IMG/VR virus record: IMGVR_UViG_3300025913_000007
Location: 1 to 61,285 of that record
From: a virus
Reading direction: 5' to 3' (one strand)
DNA length: 61,285 bases
Under the pieces are notes generated by a model that worked only from the letters and a program-made list of their open reading frames with translations, ran no database searches and was not told where the DNA came from. How positions within the stretch are numbered: the first letter of the stretch is position 1; every line of letters starts with the position of its first letter. The translations under genes and the position numbers were made by a program. Of this stretch, positions 38,299-45,569 are shown one piece after another.

Positions 38299-38556
38299 CG
38301 AGGCAGGATAGCCGAGTAAAGGGGGGGTCTACGGCCGAAAAAGGGGGATCATATCCCTTGGGTTCATGGTATTAAGAGTTAACCCAAAAGTAGAGAATAG
38401 AGGAGTACAGGGAAGTACGACTTACGTACTTCGGAGAGCCTGGATGGCTCGGAGAAGTATACCTTCACAAGGATGTGAAGGAGAATATTCCGTAAGTTAC
38501 TACCTCCCCGAGAACAAGGATGTTCGAACCGAGCAGGATAGCGAGGGAGGGGAGGT
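38299..38556 (+). ncRNA. Candidate CsrA/RsmA-binding decoy RNA
   Basis: Six hairpins present GGA in the loop: C-GA-GGC[AGGATA]GCC-GA-G (38299-38316), GTAC[AGGGAA]GTAC (38405-38418), GAGCC[TGGAT]GGCTC (38436-38450), CCTTCAC[AAGGAT]GTGAAGG (38462-38481), GAAC[AAGGAT]GTTC (38512-38525), CC-GA-GC[AGGATA]GC-GA-GG (38529-38546). The last two are enclosed by ACCTCCCC/GGGGAGGT (38502-38509/38549-38556). ACAAGGATGT, which occurs twice, matches the CsrA SELEX core. Architecture resembles CsrB/RsmZ; promoter and ends are not defined. Confidence 0.55.
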
Positions 38557-38560
38557 GTGA

Positions 38561-38830
38561 TTTCGAGAAAAAGTTCTAGATAGTGATATTTTGTGAGTAA
38601 ACTAAATTACGAACAAAATCAGTAGCTTACGAAAGTAAGCGTAAAATAAATTGAACTTTTTCGAGTTTGAGATGTCTAAAGATCTTTCTTTACAGTTTTA
38701 GTATACTTTAGTTTAACTTGCTTAAAGTAAAGTTAATAAAACCTACTCGAATAAGAGTAGCCGTAAAGAATGAGCTTTACGGGATTCTGCCTAAAATAAG
38801 TCTACTTATAAGTTATTGATTTTATTAGGA
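38561..38830 (+). ncRNA. AT-rich structured non-coding stretch
   Basis: A 10-bp stem GAAAAAGTTC (38567-38576) / GAACTTTTTC (38653-38662) encloses TTTTGT/ACAAAA and the perfect tetraloop hairpin GCTTAC-GAAA-GTAAGC (38625-38640). Further on are TACTTTA/TAAAGTA, CTACTC/GAGTAG and CCGTAAAG/CTTTACGG hairpins. No gene is visible. It may continue the upstream RNA or be a leader for the genes from 38838. Confidence 0.45.
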
Positions 38831-38837
38831 TACACTA

Positions 38838-38999
38838 ATGTATACACTGCTCTTGATTATCGCCTTCGCTGCGGGCTACGGCTTCCATAATTGGCTCAAT
38901 AAGAAGGTATCCGGTATTGTCAGCGCTGCAGTAGCGAATGTCAAAGTAGATATCGCTCGTATCGAAGAGACAGTTACAGCCTTGAAATCCAAGATCTAA
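38838..38999 (+). CDS. Membrane-anchored small protein (53 aa)
   Basis: N-terminal transmembrane helix (MYTLLLIIAFAAGYGFHNWL) then a soluble helix (SAAVANVKVDIARIEETVTALKSK). AGGA precedes the ATG. Unknown function. Confidence 0.65.
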   Translation: MYTLLLIIAFAAGYGFHNWLNKKVSGIVSAAVANVKVDIARIEETVTALKSKI

Positions 39000-39043
39000 A
39001 TATAAAGACTGTAAGTAACTAGATTACACATTTAGGAGCTAGT

Positions 39044-39238
39044 ATGGCTCGACCCCTCGAAGTAAGGGAACTCATCCCCGAGCTTCAGTTCTGGATTAAG
39101 AGTCCAACCGATCCCTCCCTCCGAAAGCTTCTCCGCAAGACTATTCAGACCTTGCAAGCTTTCCAGGATCTCGTAGGGGACCCAGATCCCCTACATCCTT
39201 CACCTCCTCTTGAAGACCGTATAAAAGACGCTGAATGA
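39044..39238 (+). CDS. Small helical protein (64 aa)
   Basis: MARPLEVRELIPELQFWIKS..., a helical pair (LRKLLRKTIQTLQAFQDLV) and Pro-rich tail. AGGAG upstream; overlaps the next ATG (ATGA). Confidence 0.65.
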   Translation: MARPLEVRELIPELQFWIKSPTDPSLRKLLRKTIQTLQAFQDLVGDPDPLHPSPPLEDRIKDAE

Positions 39239-39435
39239 TTAACCCTACTTTATCGAGAGAAGACCTTGCACGTCTCTACGGAGTTTCGCAAGGGTACCTG
39301 GGGTATTTACTCCGGGAAAAGAAAGTGCCCCTCCCGGTCCGGATCAATGGAGAGGCATTGTGGTACTCGGATGAAGTCTCCGCTTCTCTCCCGAGAATTA
39401 AGAAGATGCTCGAGCATCGAAAGAAAATTAACTAA
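39235..39435 (+). CDS. Excisionase/MerR-like DNA-binding protein (66 aa)
   Basis: LSREDLARLYGVSQGYLGYLLREKKVPLPVRINGEALWYSDEVSASLPRI has the winged helix-turn-helix order of AlpA/Xis-like proteins (HTH then Trp/Tyr wing). At the head of the virion gene block it may regulate late transcription or be a packaging recognition factor. Confidence 0.65.
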   Translation: MINPTLSREDLARLYGVSQGYLGYLLREKKVPLPVRINGEALWYSDEVSASLPRIKKMLEHRKKIN

Positions 39436-39450
39436 GGAATATATTCTAAA

Positions 39451-39891
39451 ATGACTACTCTAGGCGTCTTCCGAGACGACTTTTACAATATTTCGGCAGC
39501 TTTGCCGATGTTGAAGTTCTCGACTACCTCGCAGGCTTCAGGCACTGTCGCTGCCTCTCAGCTTGCTGGTGCTAGCGAAGTTTACTTGTCTCAGTCAGGT
39601 GCTACGGCTCTGACCACAGATACGGCTGCAAATATTATTGCTCAGGTATTGTCTGCTATTCAGACCAATGCACAGGGCTCTCAGCCGACGGTATCGCAGC
39701 TCCAGGGCTTTACCTATACCCTGTATATTCGGAATACGAATGCAGGTACCCTCACGCTTAGTGCAGGAACGGGAGTGACGATTACCGGTACAGCTACTCT
39801 GGCTACCACCGTTGAGCGTCAGTTTATGGTTACGGTCACCAGTCCTACCACGATCACTCTTCAGGATCTGGGTGGCGCTACAGTTTCTTAA
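39451..39891 (+). CDS. Putative virion (head decoration/minor structural) protein
   Basis: 146 residues, Ala/Thr/Ser-rich and beta-structured (LTLSAGTGVTITGTATLATTVERQFMVTVTSPTTITLQDL), a pattern typical of phage surface or decoration proteins. First of several similar genes; assignment rests on composition and location. Confidence 0.5.
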   Translation: MTTLGVFRDDFYNISAALPMLKFSTTSQASGTVAASQLAGASEVYLSQSGATALTTDTAANIIAQVLSAIQTNAQGSQPTVSQLQGFTYTLYIRNTNAGTLTLSAGTGVTITGTATLATTVERQFMVTVTSPTTITLQDLGGATVS

Positions 39892-39917
39892 TCTAATTTA
39901 TTCAAAGGATAATTACA

Positions 39918-40097
39918 ATGGCTAAAGTTCATAAAGGTAAAGGCGTTCCCCAGAATCAGGGGAAGATGGTCCGCAACGGTACTCCGAAGACTATTGATTG
40001 CGGTGGGCATAGTGATGGTGGTGGTTCGATGGATGTGAGCCGAGCAGCTAAGGCCATCCACGCCGGCAACAAGAAAGGCGGACTTCCAGGAGTCTAA
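39918..40097 (+). CDS. Small basic Gly-rich protein (59 aa)
   Basis: MAKVHKGKGVPQNQGKMVRNGTP... with CGGHSDGGGS and a basic tail. Similar short basic proteins occur with P22-like virion genes. AAGGAT lies upstream. Confidence 0.6.
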   Translation: MAKVHKGKGVPQNQGKMVRNGTPKTIDCGGHSDGGGSMDVSRAAKAIHAGNKKGGLPGV

Positions 40098-40130
40098 TAC
40101 ACTCCATCAGGATTGTTGACTACACTCTTT

Positions 40131-40205
40131 CAGGGCGTAAGTCAGCAGCAGACAGCCGAGCCCGGAACTCGGAAGCCGCAGGTGCAAGTCCTGCCGTCCT
40201 GACCA
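40131..40205 (+). tRNA. tRNA-like gene, anticodon CGG (Pro-type), abnormal elbow
   Basis: Acceptor CAGGGCG/CGTCCTG, D-arm GTC/GAC with loop AGCAGCA (no GG), anticodon arm CCGAG-CCCGGAA-CTCGG (CGG; C at position 33 in place of T), T-arm GCAGG-TGCAAGT-CCTGC, discriminator A and encoded CCA. The T-loop TGCAA matches the tRNA-like gene at 30309. It lies in the 115-base gap between two virion genes, 7 bases before an ATG. Confidence 0.6.
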
Positions 40206-40212
40206 ATTCAAT

Positions 40213-40410
40213 ATGCCTAGCAAATCAAAAGCACAGGCAAGACTCATGGCTGCTGTCGCCCACGGTTGGCACAAACCGGGCGGCGGTGGCCCTAGTCGAA
40301 AAGTTGCCAAAGAATTCAATAGAGCAGACGCCTCTAAAAGACGCAAGTCGAAACTCGACAAGTGGGCTAAGGGTGATGCTAAGTCAAACGTCGGAGAGTA
40401 TAAAACTTGA
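40213..40410 (+). CDS. Small basic conserved phage protein (65 aa)
   Basis: MPSKSKAQARLMAAVAHGWHKPGGGGPSRKVAKEFNRADASKRRK: a family seen across tailed phages next to virion genes, function unknown. Very basic. Confidence 0.7.
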   Translation: MPSKSKAQARLMAAVAHGWHKPGGGGPSRKVAKEFNRADASKRRKSKLDKWAKGDAKSNVGEYKT

Positions 40411-40730
40411 GCGTTGATACAGTCTTTCAGCCTAAGCTCCCTACAATTCTAGTAGTAGCTGCAGGCGTACAGGTAGTTCCCCAAGGAACAGGACAGGGCA
40501 CTACGATGTCCTTTCGGGTATTTAATCTGTCGGCTACGGCACAGAGATTTGGCTACGGTAATACAGCAGCTCGAGCACTTGCTAACGCAGTTGCTCCCAC
40601 AGCCGCTCCCGGCGTCCAGTCTATTACCATGTTGCCGAACAGTGTTGAGACCTTTGAATTCTCTACCAGCACTTTCTTCGCTGCAGATAATGCTACGGGA
40701 TTTGAGTTCTCGCCCGGTCAAGGTACCTAA
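40407..40730 (+). CDS. Putative virion protein (107 aa)
   Basis: Beta-rich (PTILVVAAGVQVVPQGTGQGTTMSFRVFNLSATAQRFGYG, NSVETFEFSTSTFF). Overlaps the previous gene by 4 bases. Likely small head or tail component. Confidence 0.55.
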   Translation: MSVDTVFQPKLPTILVVAAGVQVVPQGTGQGTTMSFRVFNLSATAQRFGYGNTAARALANAVAPTAAPGVQSITMLPNSVETFEFSTSTFFAADNATGFEFSPGQGT

Positions 40731-40733
40731 AAG

Positions 40734-41204
40734 ATGACTCTTCGTAGTATAGCCGGAGGCATTTCATCGTCGTCCCAGGGGCAGCCTAACGGCGTTGCAA
40801 CCCTCAATGCCGCAGGAAAGATTCCTCCAGCCCAGACTACTTATGCGTCAGCGGATGCCGTCACTCAGGCAGCTAATATTGGGGCTACTACAGTATATGC
40901 TGTTCCGACGAGTGGAATGTATAGGGTGGAAGCCTACGCAGTAGTGACCCAAGCAGCAACTACTTCGTCGACGCTACCGAACGTAGGTCTTTTGTGGACA
41001 GATAGTGACAGTAATACCCCTCTGTCAGCTACTACCCTTACACCTACGAATGCAGCGAATGCTTTAGGGGCATTCGGTAATGCAGTCACAGTCATAAGTG
41101 CTAAATCTGGTACAAATATCCAATACCAGACGTCTAATTACGCCTCGTCAGGCGCCACACCCATGCAGTACGCAGTGCATATTCGTGTGGAATTTTTAGG
41201 ATAA
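40734..41204 (+). CDS. Putative virion protein, tail/decoration-like (156 aa)
   Basis: N-terminus like fibre proteins (QGQPNGVATLNAAGKIPPAQ), then a beta-sandwich (TTVYAVPTSGMYRVEAYAVVTQAATTSS ... YAVHIRVEFLG) resembling C1q/TNF-like or fibre head domains. Confidence 0.6.
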   Translation: MTLRSIAGGISSSSQGQPNGVATLNAAGKIPPAQTTYASADAVTQAANIGATTVYAVPTSGMYRVEAYAVVTQAATTSSTLPNVGLLWTDSDSNTPLSATTLTPTNAANALGAFGNAVTVISAKSGTNIQYQTSNYASSGATPMQYAVHIRVEFLG

Positions 41205-41210
41205 ACTACT

Positions 41211-41513
41211 ATGCCAGGTATTCTCGCAGGTCTAGAGAAGGGCTACCAGAAGCCCGCTAAGAAGCACAAAGTCCCAAAGACTCTCGGAGAGAAGGCCGCC
41301 AAAGGCGGTACTCATACTCAGGTAGGGGAATTGGATGACGAGATGAAAGAACCTACTCCCGCCATGAGGGCGGTTGAGGATGCTCACATGGAGAAGCGTC
41401 ACGCTACTCGCGAGTGGGTAGCTGGTAGGATGACCACCAGGAAGCACAAGGATGTCCATTCTCGTGCCAATCACATCATCAAGCACCCTGAACGCTACTT
41501 CGGAAAGAAGTAA
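41211..41513 (+). CDS. Basic hypothetical protein (100 aa)
   Basis: Lys/His-rich (GLEKGYQKPAKKHKVPKTLGEKAAKGG; VHSRANHIIKHPERYFGKK). Probably a virion-associated or DNA-binding protein; no family recognised. Confidence 0.6.
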   Translation: MPGILAGLEKGYQKPAKKHKVPKTLGEKAAKGGTHTQVGELDDEMKEPTPAMRAVEDAHMEKRHATREWVAGRMTTRKHKDVHSRANHIIKHPERYFGKK

Positions 41514-41515
41514 AA

Positions 41516-41590
41516 ATGATTGTCATTGTGAGTGTCCGGGGTGGTCGTATCAATACGATCATCCGTCCTAATCAGCAATACCCCGTCTAA
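41516..41590 (+). CDS. Possible 24-residue protein
   Basis: MIVIVSVRGGRINTIIRPNQ... fills the gap before the next gene. Support is position and an AAGAAG-like SD only. Confidence 0.35.
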   Translation: MIVIVSVRGGRINTIIRPNQQYPV

Positions 41591-41602
41591 AGGTAGTATC
41601 TC

Positions 41603-42430
41603 TTGCCTATAAACAACCGTGGTCTGTCTGGACAGCCTATTCTGCCCTACATCGATTATCGGTCGTATATGGGCGCCGATGTCTTCATTGATCTTACTTT
41701 CCTAGATCATACAGGAAACCCAGTCACTCCGACCCAGGTCACGTATCGTATCGACGATTTGACCAACGCAGTTCCGATGGTGGCTTCTACCTCCCTCACG
41801 AATACCAAATGTTCAGGTACAGCCAGCATTGGGTTCCAGGGAAGTGGGTCTATCACAGCGGATGTTATGACTATATCCGGTATAGTTTCCGGAGTCATTA
41901 TGCCTGGGGACGTAGTGACAGCAACCGGACTTCCAGCAGGCGTCACCGTACTATCTCAGGCTAGTGGGTCTGGTGGTTCTGCTGGTACGTATCGTTTGTC
42001 CTATCCTGCTCCGACTCCTATCGGCTCAGGAACGATCACCACTACGAGTGATTATTTTTACGTGACAGCGGTATCGTACGGAGCATTCGCTGCCGGAGAT
42101 CTGGTCGTCAATTCTCAGTTCTCGGCAGTTCTAGAAGCCTCCGTTACTCCTCCGGCCCCGCTCACTGGAACTATGTGGTTGCTCCAGCAATCGTCTCCGC
42201 AAGGACCCTTTGCAGGTACCTTCTCAGTCACGTCTAGCCTTCCTAGTTCTTATATTCTTCAGATCCCAGGTTCTGTTCTCCAGATGACCCATAATTGGCA
42301 AGGATCTCAGATCTGCCAGATCTGGCTTACATCTACTTGGCTCGATCCAGTTACCAATCAGTCGGCTACAGCTCAAGGTGTCGCTGTACTCGAACTGCTC
42401 GCAATCCAGACACCGAATGGTGCATTGTGA
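41603..42430 (+). CDS. Putative virion protein with repeated beta module (275 aa)
   Basis: Start is TTG with AAGG upstream. Residues about 70-150 (SITADVMTISGIVSGVIMPGDVVTATGLPAGVTVLSQASG...GTYRLSYPAP) are a diverged copy of the beta module in the tail fibre. The C-terminal third (MWLLQQSSPQGPFAGTFSVTSSLPSSYILQIPG) is beta-rich. Probably on the head or tail surface. Confidence 0.6.
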   Translation: MPINNRGLSGQPILPYIDYRSYMGADVFIDLTFLDHTGNPVTPTQVTYRIDDLTNAVPMVASTSLTNTKCSGTASIGFQGSGSITADVMTISGIVSGVIMPGDVVTATGLPAGVTVLSQASGSGGSAGTYRLSYPAPTPIGSGTITTTSDYFYVTAVSYGAFAAGDLVVNSQFSAVLEASVTPPAPLTGTMWLLQQSSPQGPFAGTFSVTSSLPSSYILQIPGSVLQMTHNWQGSQICQIWLTSTWLDPVTNQSATAQGVAVLELLAIQTPNGAL

Positions 42431-42669
42431 TCGAACCCCTAGGGGAGCTTTTAGTTGTCAAGCCTAATCCTCCAGAAGCTGGAATTAGATTACCCGATTG
42501 GAAACGAGCCCTTAATGGCAAGATTGTGGCTGTGGGACCCGAAGTCAGGGAAGCAAAGTGTGGTGATACGGTCTATTTCGGAGCAGCAGTTGGAATGGAT
42601 GCGGTCTTTTCTGGAGATCCCGTCCGAATCCTCAAAGAATCAGATCTAGACTTCATCTATGCGGCTTAA
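42427..42669 (+). CDS. GroES-like co-chaperonin fold protein 1 (80 aa)
   Basis: GTG start overlapping the previous stop. LLVVKPNPPEAGIRLPDWKRALNGKIVAVGPEVREAKCGDTVYFGAAVGMDAVFSGDPVRILKESDLDFIYA follows the GroES fold order (roof strand, G.V.AVG, GD.V.F, core strands). It could replace host GroES for capsid folding as T4 gp31 does. Confidence 0.7.
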   Translation: MIEPLGELLVVKPNPPEAGIRLPDWKRALNGKIVAVGPEVREAKCGDTVYFGAAVGMDAVFSGDPVRILKESDLDFIYAA

Positions 42670-42674
42670 CCACA

Positions 42675-43133
42675 ATGAAATTGACAAAGAACTTGAAGAA
42701 AGTATCGCAGACGGTACGACCCTTAAGGGATCGCGTTCTAGTACAAAGACTAGAGTACGAACACCCGGTTTTGGCCACGGTAGGCGTGACGTTGCACAAA
42801 GGCGTCGTGATAGCCATCGGCTACGGCAGGCGACAACGGAAGAAGGTTCGCTTTGACGTTCCGACTGGCCACCTATCGACAGCAAATGCTCTCTACTTTG
42901 AAGATGGAGATGAGACAGGAAGGGTACGTCCTATGCGAGTCCGAGTGGGCGACGTTGTTGAGTTTTCTCCTCGGAACCAGATCGAATGGGAATATGAAGG
43001 TGAAAAGCTAGTTTGGATCTGGGAACAAGCGATTTACGGTACTACAAATGAGTCAAGATCAGATGCCCTCCTCTGGCAAACAGTCGCCGGAACAGACCGA
43101 CACGGAAACTTCCTACCCGGACTTGACCCTTGA
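42675..43133 (+). CDS. GroES-like co-chaperonin fold protein 2 (152 aa)
   Basis: VRPLRDRVLVQRLEYEHPVLATVGVTLHKGVVIAIGYGRRQ ... PMRVRVGDVVEFSPR shows a GroES-like core with an extended mobile-loop region. Tandem with another GroES-like protein; the second half is diverged. Overlaps the terminase small subunit start by 86 bases. Confidence 0.6.
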   Translation: MKLTKNLKKVSQTVRPLRDRVLVQRLEYEHPVLATVGVTLHKGVVIAIGYGRRQRKKVRFDVPTGHLSTANALYFEDGDETGRVRPMRVRVGDVVEFSPRNQIEWEYEGEKLVWIWEQAIYGTTNESRSDALLWQTVAGTDRHGNFLPGLDP

Positions 43134-44127
43134 TGAAATCAAAGCTATTGCTCCTATTAATCGGAGCGGTAGCCCTGATCTATACAACCACATGCCTACT
43201 CGAATGGTTCCGCTCGAAGAGGCAAAATATAGGAAGTGGGGGTACTTCTTCGTATCCAACCCTTGCAGGTATGGCCATGTCTGCGGTCGCTATACTAGTA
43301 ATCCTCGCAAGTGCATTGACTGTACCAGATTAGCAGCAGGCAAAGGCACCATCGGAGAGAAGGCCGGTGTAGATATCCCCGGCATGAAAAGAAAAGTGTC
43401 CGGCGGTGCCTCGGGAATCATCGTCAATGTCCAAAAGCCTGTTCAGATCGATGCTTGGGAGAAGAGATTTCTCGAAGCCTACGCCCATCACAAAGACTTT
43501 AAAGCTGCGTGCGAGGCTCTCCCGATTGAAGAGGCTAAAGTCGAGTCCCGTTTGGCCTACTCTGACTCTTTCAAGAAAGCTTACGACAATCTGGAAGAGC
43601 GTATGGGGATGAAGAAGGTGAATTCTTCGGAAGGATTCATCTGGACTAAAGAGAAGCATGACAAGATTATCGAAGTTTATATCAATACTGGCGATATGGC
43701 TACTGCTAGAGACTCCATCGGAGTCACCCCGTTTGAGTATTTCCAAGAACTGGCCCGCAACCACACTTTTGCGGCGCGTATCAAAGAAGCCGACCCATTG
43801 GCTCATTTGGCACTCGAAGAGAGAGCTATTCAATTGGCCCTTGCCGGTAACGACAAGCTACTTCAAAAGGTATTGAGCGTCAAGAAACCCGAATATCGCG
43901 AGAATCTCAAAGTTGAGATGAACGTGACTGAGAAATTAGATGATCGACAGCTCCAATCTCGACTCCTTAGACTCGTTAATAAGCTCAGACCCGTCTCTGT
44001 TATCGAAGGAGAGGTTGCAGACGCTTCCTCGTCACGAGCAGCAACAACTTCTAGAACTATTGGAAGAGATGGACCGACGGAAAAGCCGTCGGAAGATCGA
44101 CCAGTTCTACAATACACCGGAAGTTAG
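43048..44127 (+). CDS. Terminase small subunit (putative)
   Basis: 359 residues directly before the large subunit. An N-terminal zinc knuckle (NPCRYGHVCGRYTSNPRKCIDC), then helical repeats with HTH character (WEKRFLEAYAHHKDFKAACEAL; IEVYINTGDMATARDSIGVTPFEYFQEL) and a C-terminal helical/disordered section. Small subunits bind pac DNA and regulate the motor. Larger than usual because of the zinc region. Its 3' end overlaps TerL by 188 bases. Confidence 0.65.
   Translation: MSQDQMPSSGKQSPEQTDTETSYPDLTLDEIKAIAPINRSGSPDLYNHMPTRMVPLEEAKYRKWGYFFVSNPCRYGHVCGRYTSNPRKCIDCTRLAAGKGTIGEKAGVDIPGMKRKVSGGASGIIVNVQKPVQIDAWEKRFLEAYAHHKDFKAACEALPIEEAKVESRLAYSDSFKKAYDNLEERMGMKKVNSSEGFIWTKEKHDKIIEVYINTGDMATARDSIGVTPFEYFQELARNHTFAARIKEADPLAHLALEERAIQLALAGNDKLLQKVLSVKKPEYRENLKVEMNVTEKLDDRQLQSRLLRLVNKLRPVSVIEGEVADASSSRAATTSRTIGRDGPTEKPSEDRPVLQYTGS
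43133..43333 (+). CDS. Overprinted two-pass membrane protein
   Basis: An ATG overlapping the GroES-like stop (TGATG) opens a 66-residue frame within the terminase small-subunit gene: MKSKLLLLLIGAVALIYTTTCLL, a polar loop, then AMSAVAILVILASALTV. Two clear hydrophobic helices and coupling favour reality, but the TerS frame also looks genuine, so this is a candidate only. Confidence 0.35.
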   Translation: MKSKLLLLLIGAVALIYTTTCLLEWFRSKRQNIGSGGTSSYPTLAGMAMSAVAILVILASALTVPD

Positions 44128-44737
44128 AGCACTCTACAAGAAGCAGATGCAGTTTTTCCAGCTAGGAAAGACACACAATGAAAGATTACTGGCCGGAGGA
44201 AATAGAAGCGGAAAAAGCCTTGCAGGAGGCTTTGAAATGGTACAGCACCTTACAGGACTGTATCCCGACTGGTGGGAAGGTAAAACTTTCGAAGAACCCG
44301 TCAACGCTTGGACAGCCGGAGACACTGCAAAGAACGTACGGGATATTATGCAGACAATGCTCTGCGGACCCGTCGGAAATCCTGAAGCCCACGGCACTGG
44401 ACTAATCCCAGGCGATCTTCTCAAGAGCTATACTACTAAACACGGTATCGCGAATGCTTACGAGACTCTTTTTGTTAAGCATATATCTGGCGGTCTTAGT
44501 ACTCTTCAATTCAAGTCCTACGATCAGGGCCGAGAAGTCTTCCAAGGTACCAGCCAGCACGTCATCCATCTGGACGAAGAATGTCCTATGGATATTTATA
44601 CTGAGTGTCTGCTCCGTACTCTTACTGTTAACGGTATTATATACGTTACCGCCACTCCTCTTATGGGCCTCACGGATTTGATGCTCAGTTTCATGCCTGA
44701 ATTCATGCCAACCGAAGAACCAGTAAAGCTCAACTAA
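43940..44737 (+). CDS. Terminase large subunit, ATPase half
   Basis: 265 residues. RLLAGGNRSGKSLAGGFEMV is Walker A, HVIHLDEECPMD is Walker B with the catalytic Glu, and GIIYVTATPLMGLTDLM is the coupling motif III. The frame stops after EEPVKLN, exactly between the ATPase and nuclease domains. Start ATG lies 188 bases inside the small-subunit gene. Confidence 0.85.
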   Translation: MIDSSNLDSLDSLISSDPSLLSKERLQTLPRHEQQQLLELLEEMDRRKSRRKIDQFYNTPEVRALYKKQMQFFQLGKTHNERLLAGGNRSGKSLAGGFEMVQHLTGLYPDWWEGKTFEEPVNAWTAGDTAKNVRDIMQTMLCGPVGNPEAHGTGLIPGDLLKSYTTKHGIANAYETLFVKHISGGLSTLQFKSYDQGREVFQGTSQHVIHLDEECPMDIYTECLLRTLTVNGIIYVTATPLMGLTDLMLSFMPEFMPTEEPVKLN

Positions 44738-44739
44738 TA

Positions 44740-45468
44740 ATGGCTAAAGCTTGCATATTCGTGGAGTGGGAAGATGTCCCGCACTTACCAAAAGAACTCA
44801 AAGAAGCAATCCTCTCGTCAATCCCAGCGTGGCAGCGCGACTCGCGCACGAAGGGAGTTCCTCAACTTGGCGCTGGCGCTATATATCAAGTCCCTACCAG
44901 CGACATCGAAGTCCCAGGATTTGAGATACCGAAGCACTGGCCCCGTTGTTTCGGAATGGACGTAGGTTGGAATCGTACAGCAGCCCTTTGGGGAGCGTAT
45001 GACCGAGAAACAGCTACACTCTATATCTACGACGAATACTATCGCGGTCAAGCAGAGCCATCTGTACATGCCGCAGCCATCAAAAACAGGGGCAATTGGA
45101 TTCCCGGTGTCATTGATCCGGCTTCCCGAGGACGAATGCAGACAGACGGCGGAAGGTTGCTCGATCTGTACCAGCAGCTCGGATTGGATCTTGAAATAGC
45201 AGAGAACGCCAGAGAAGCAGGGATCTATGCTGTCTGGGAGATGCTATCTCAAGGTCGATTGAAAATCTTCAAAGGCTGTTCTAATACCTTTTCTGAATAT
45301 CGACTGTATCGACGAGATGAAAAGGGTCAAGTAGTTAAGAAAAATGATCACTTAATGGACGCGCTCCGTTATATGGTTATGTCCGGAATAGAGCGTGCCA
45401 AAGTAGAGCCTAAGTTCACCGGAACTCCGTGGTTTGCGTGGAGTCCCCCAGACGTTTGGAGTGGTTGA
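44740..45468 (+). CDS. Terminase large subunit, nuclease half
   Basis: 242 residues. KACIFVEWEDVPHLPKELKEAILSSIPAWQRDSRTKGVPQLGAGAIY joins the end of a standard TerL ATPase domain; CFGMDVGWNRTAALWGAY (first Asp), GVIDPASRG (second) and KKNDHLMDALRYMVM (third) form the RNase H-like nuclease. ATG follows the ATPase-half stop by 2 bases without a clear SD, so it is either re-initiated or joined by -1 frameshifting (both frames are open at 44701-44737). Confidence 0.85.
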   Translation: MAKACIFVEWEDVPHLPKELKEAILSSIPAWQRDSRTKGVPQLGAGAIYQVPTSDIEVPGFEIPKHWPRCFGMDVGWNRTAALWGAYDRETATLYIYDEYYRGQAEPSVHAAAIKNRGNWIPGVIDPASRGRMQTDGGRLLDLYQQLGLDLEIAENAREAGIYAVWEMLSQGRLKIFKGCSNTFSEYRLYRRDEKGQVVKKNDHLMDALRYMVMSGIERAKVEPKFTGTPWFAWSPPDVWSG

Positions 45469-45569
45469 TGTGGAGTTTAGGTTTTGCTTGGTTTATATGG
45501 TACTGCGAGAACGGAGAAGGTAACAAATATCGCAGTTGGAAAGAATATCACAACGTAAGGGACGGTTAA
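45468..45569 (+). CDS. 33-residue protein
   Basis: MWSLGFAWFIWYCENGEG...: hydrophobic aromatic N-terminus and charged end. Start overlaps the terminase stop (TGATG) and its stop overlaps the next ATG (TAATG). Confidence 0.5.
   Translation: MWSLGFAWFIWYCENGEGNKYRSWKEYHNVRDG

Noticed and set aside
38107-38319. 70-residue frame between TTACATAAT repeats
   Set aside because: No SD, Arg/Gln-rich by chance, overlaps palindromic repeats.
38366-38560. 64-residue frame across the GGA hairpins
   Set aside because: Its bases are explained by perfect RNA stems; no SD and no protein-like pattern.
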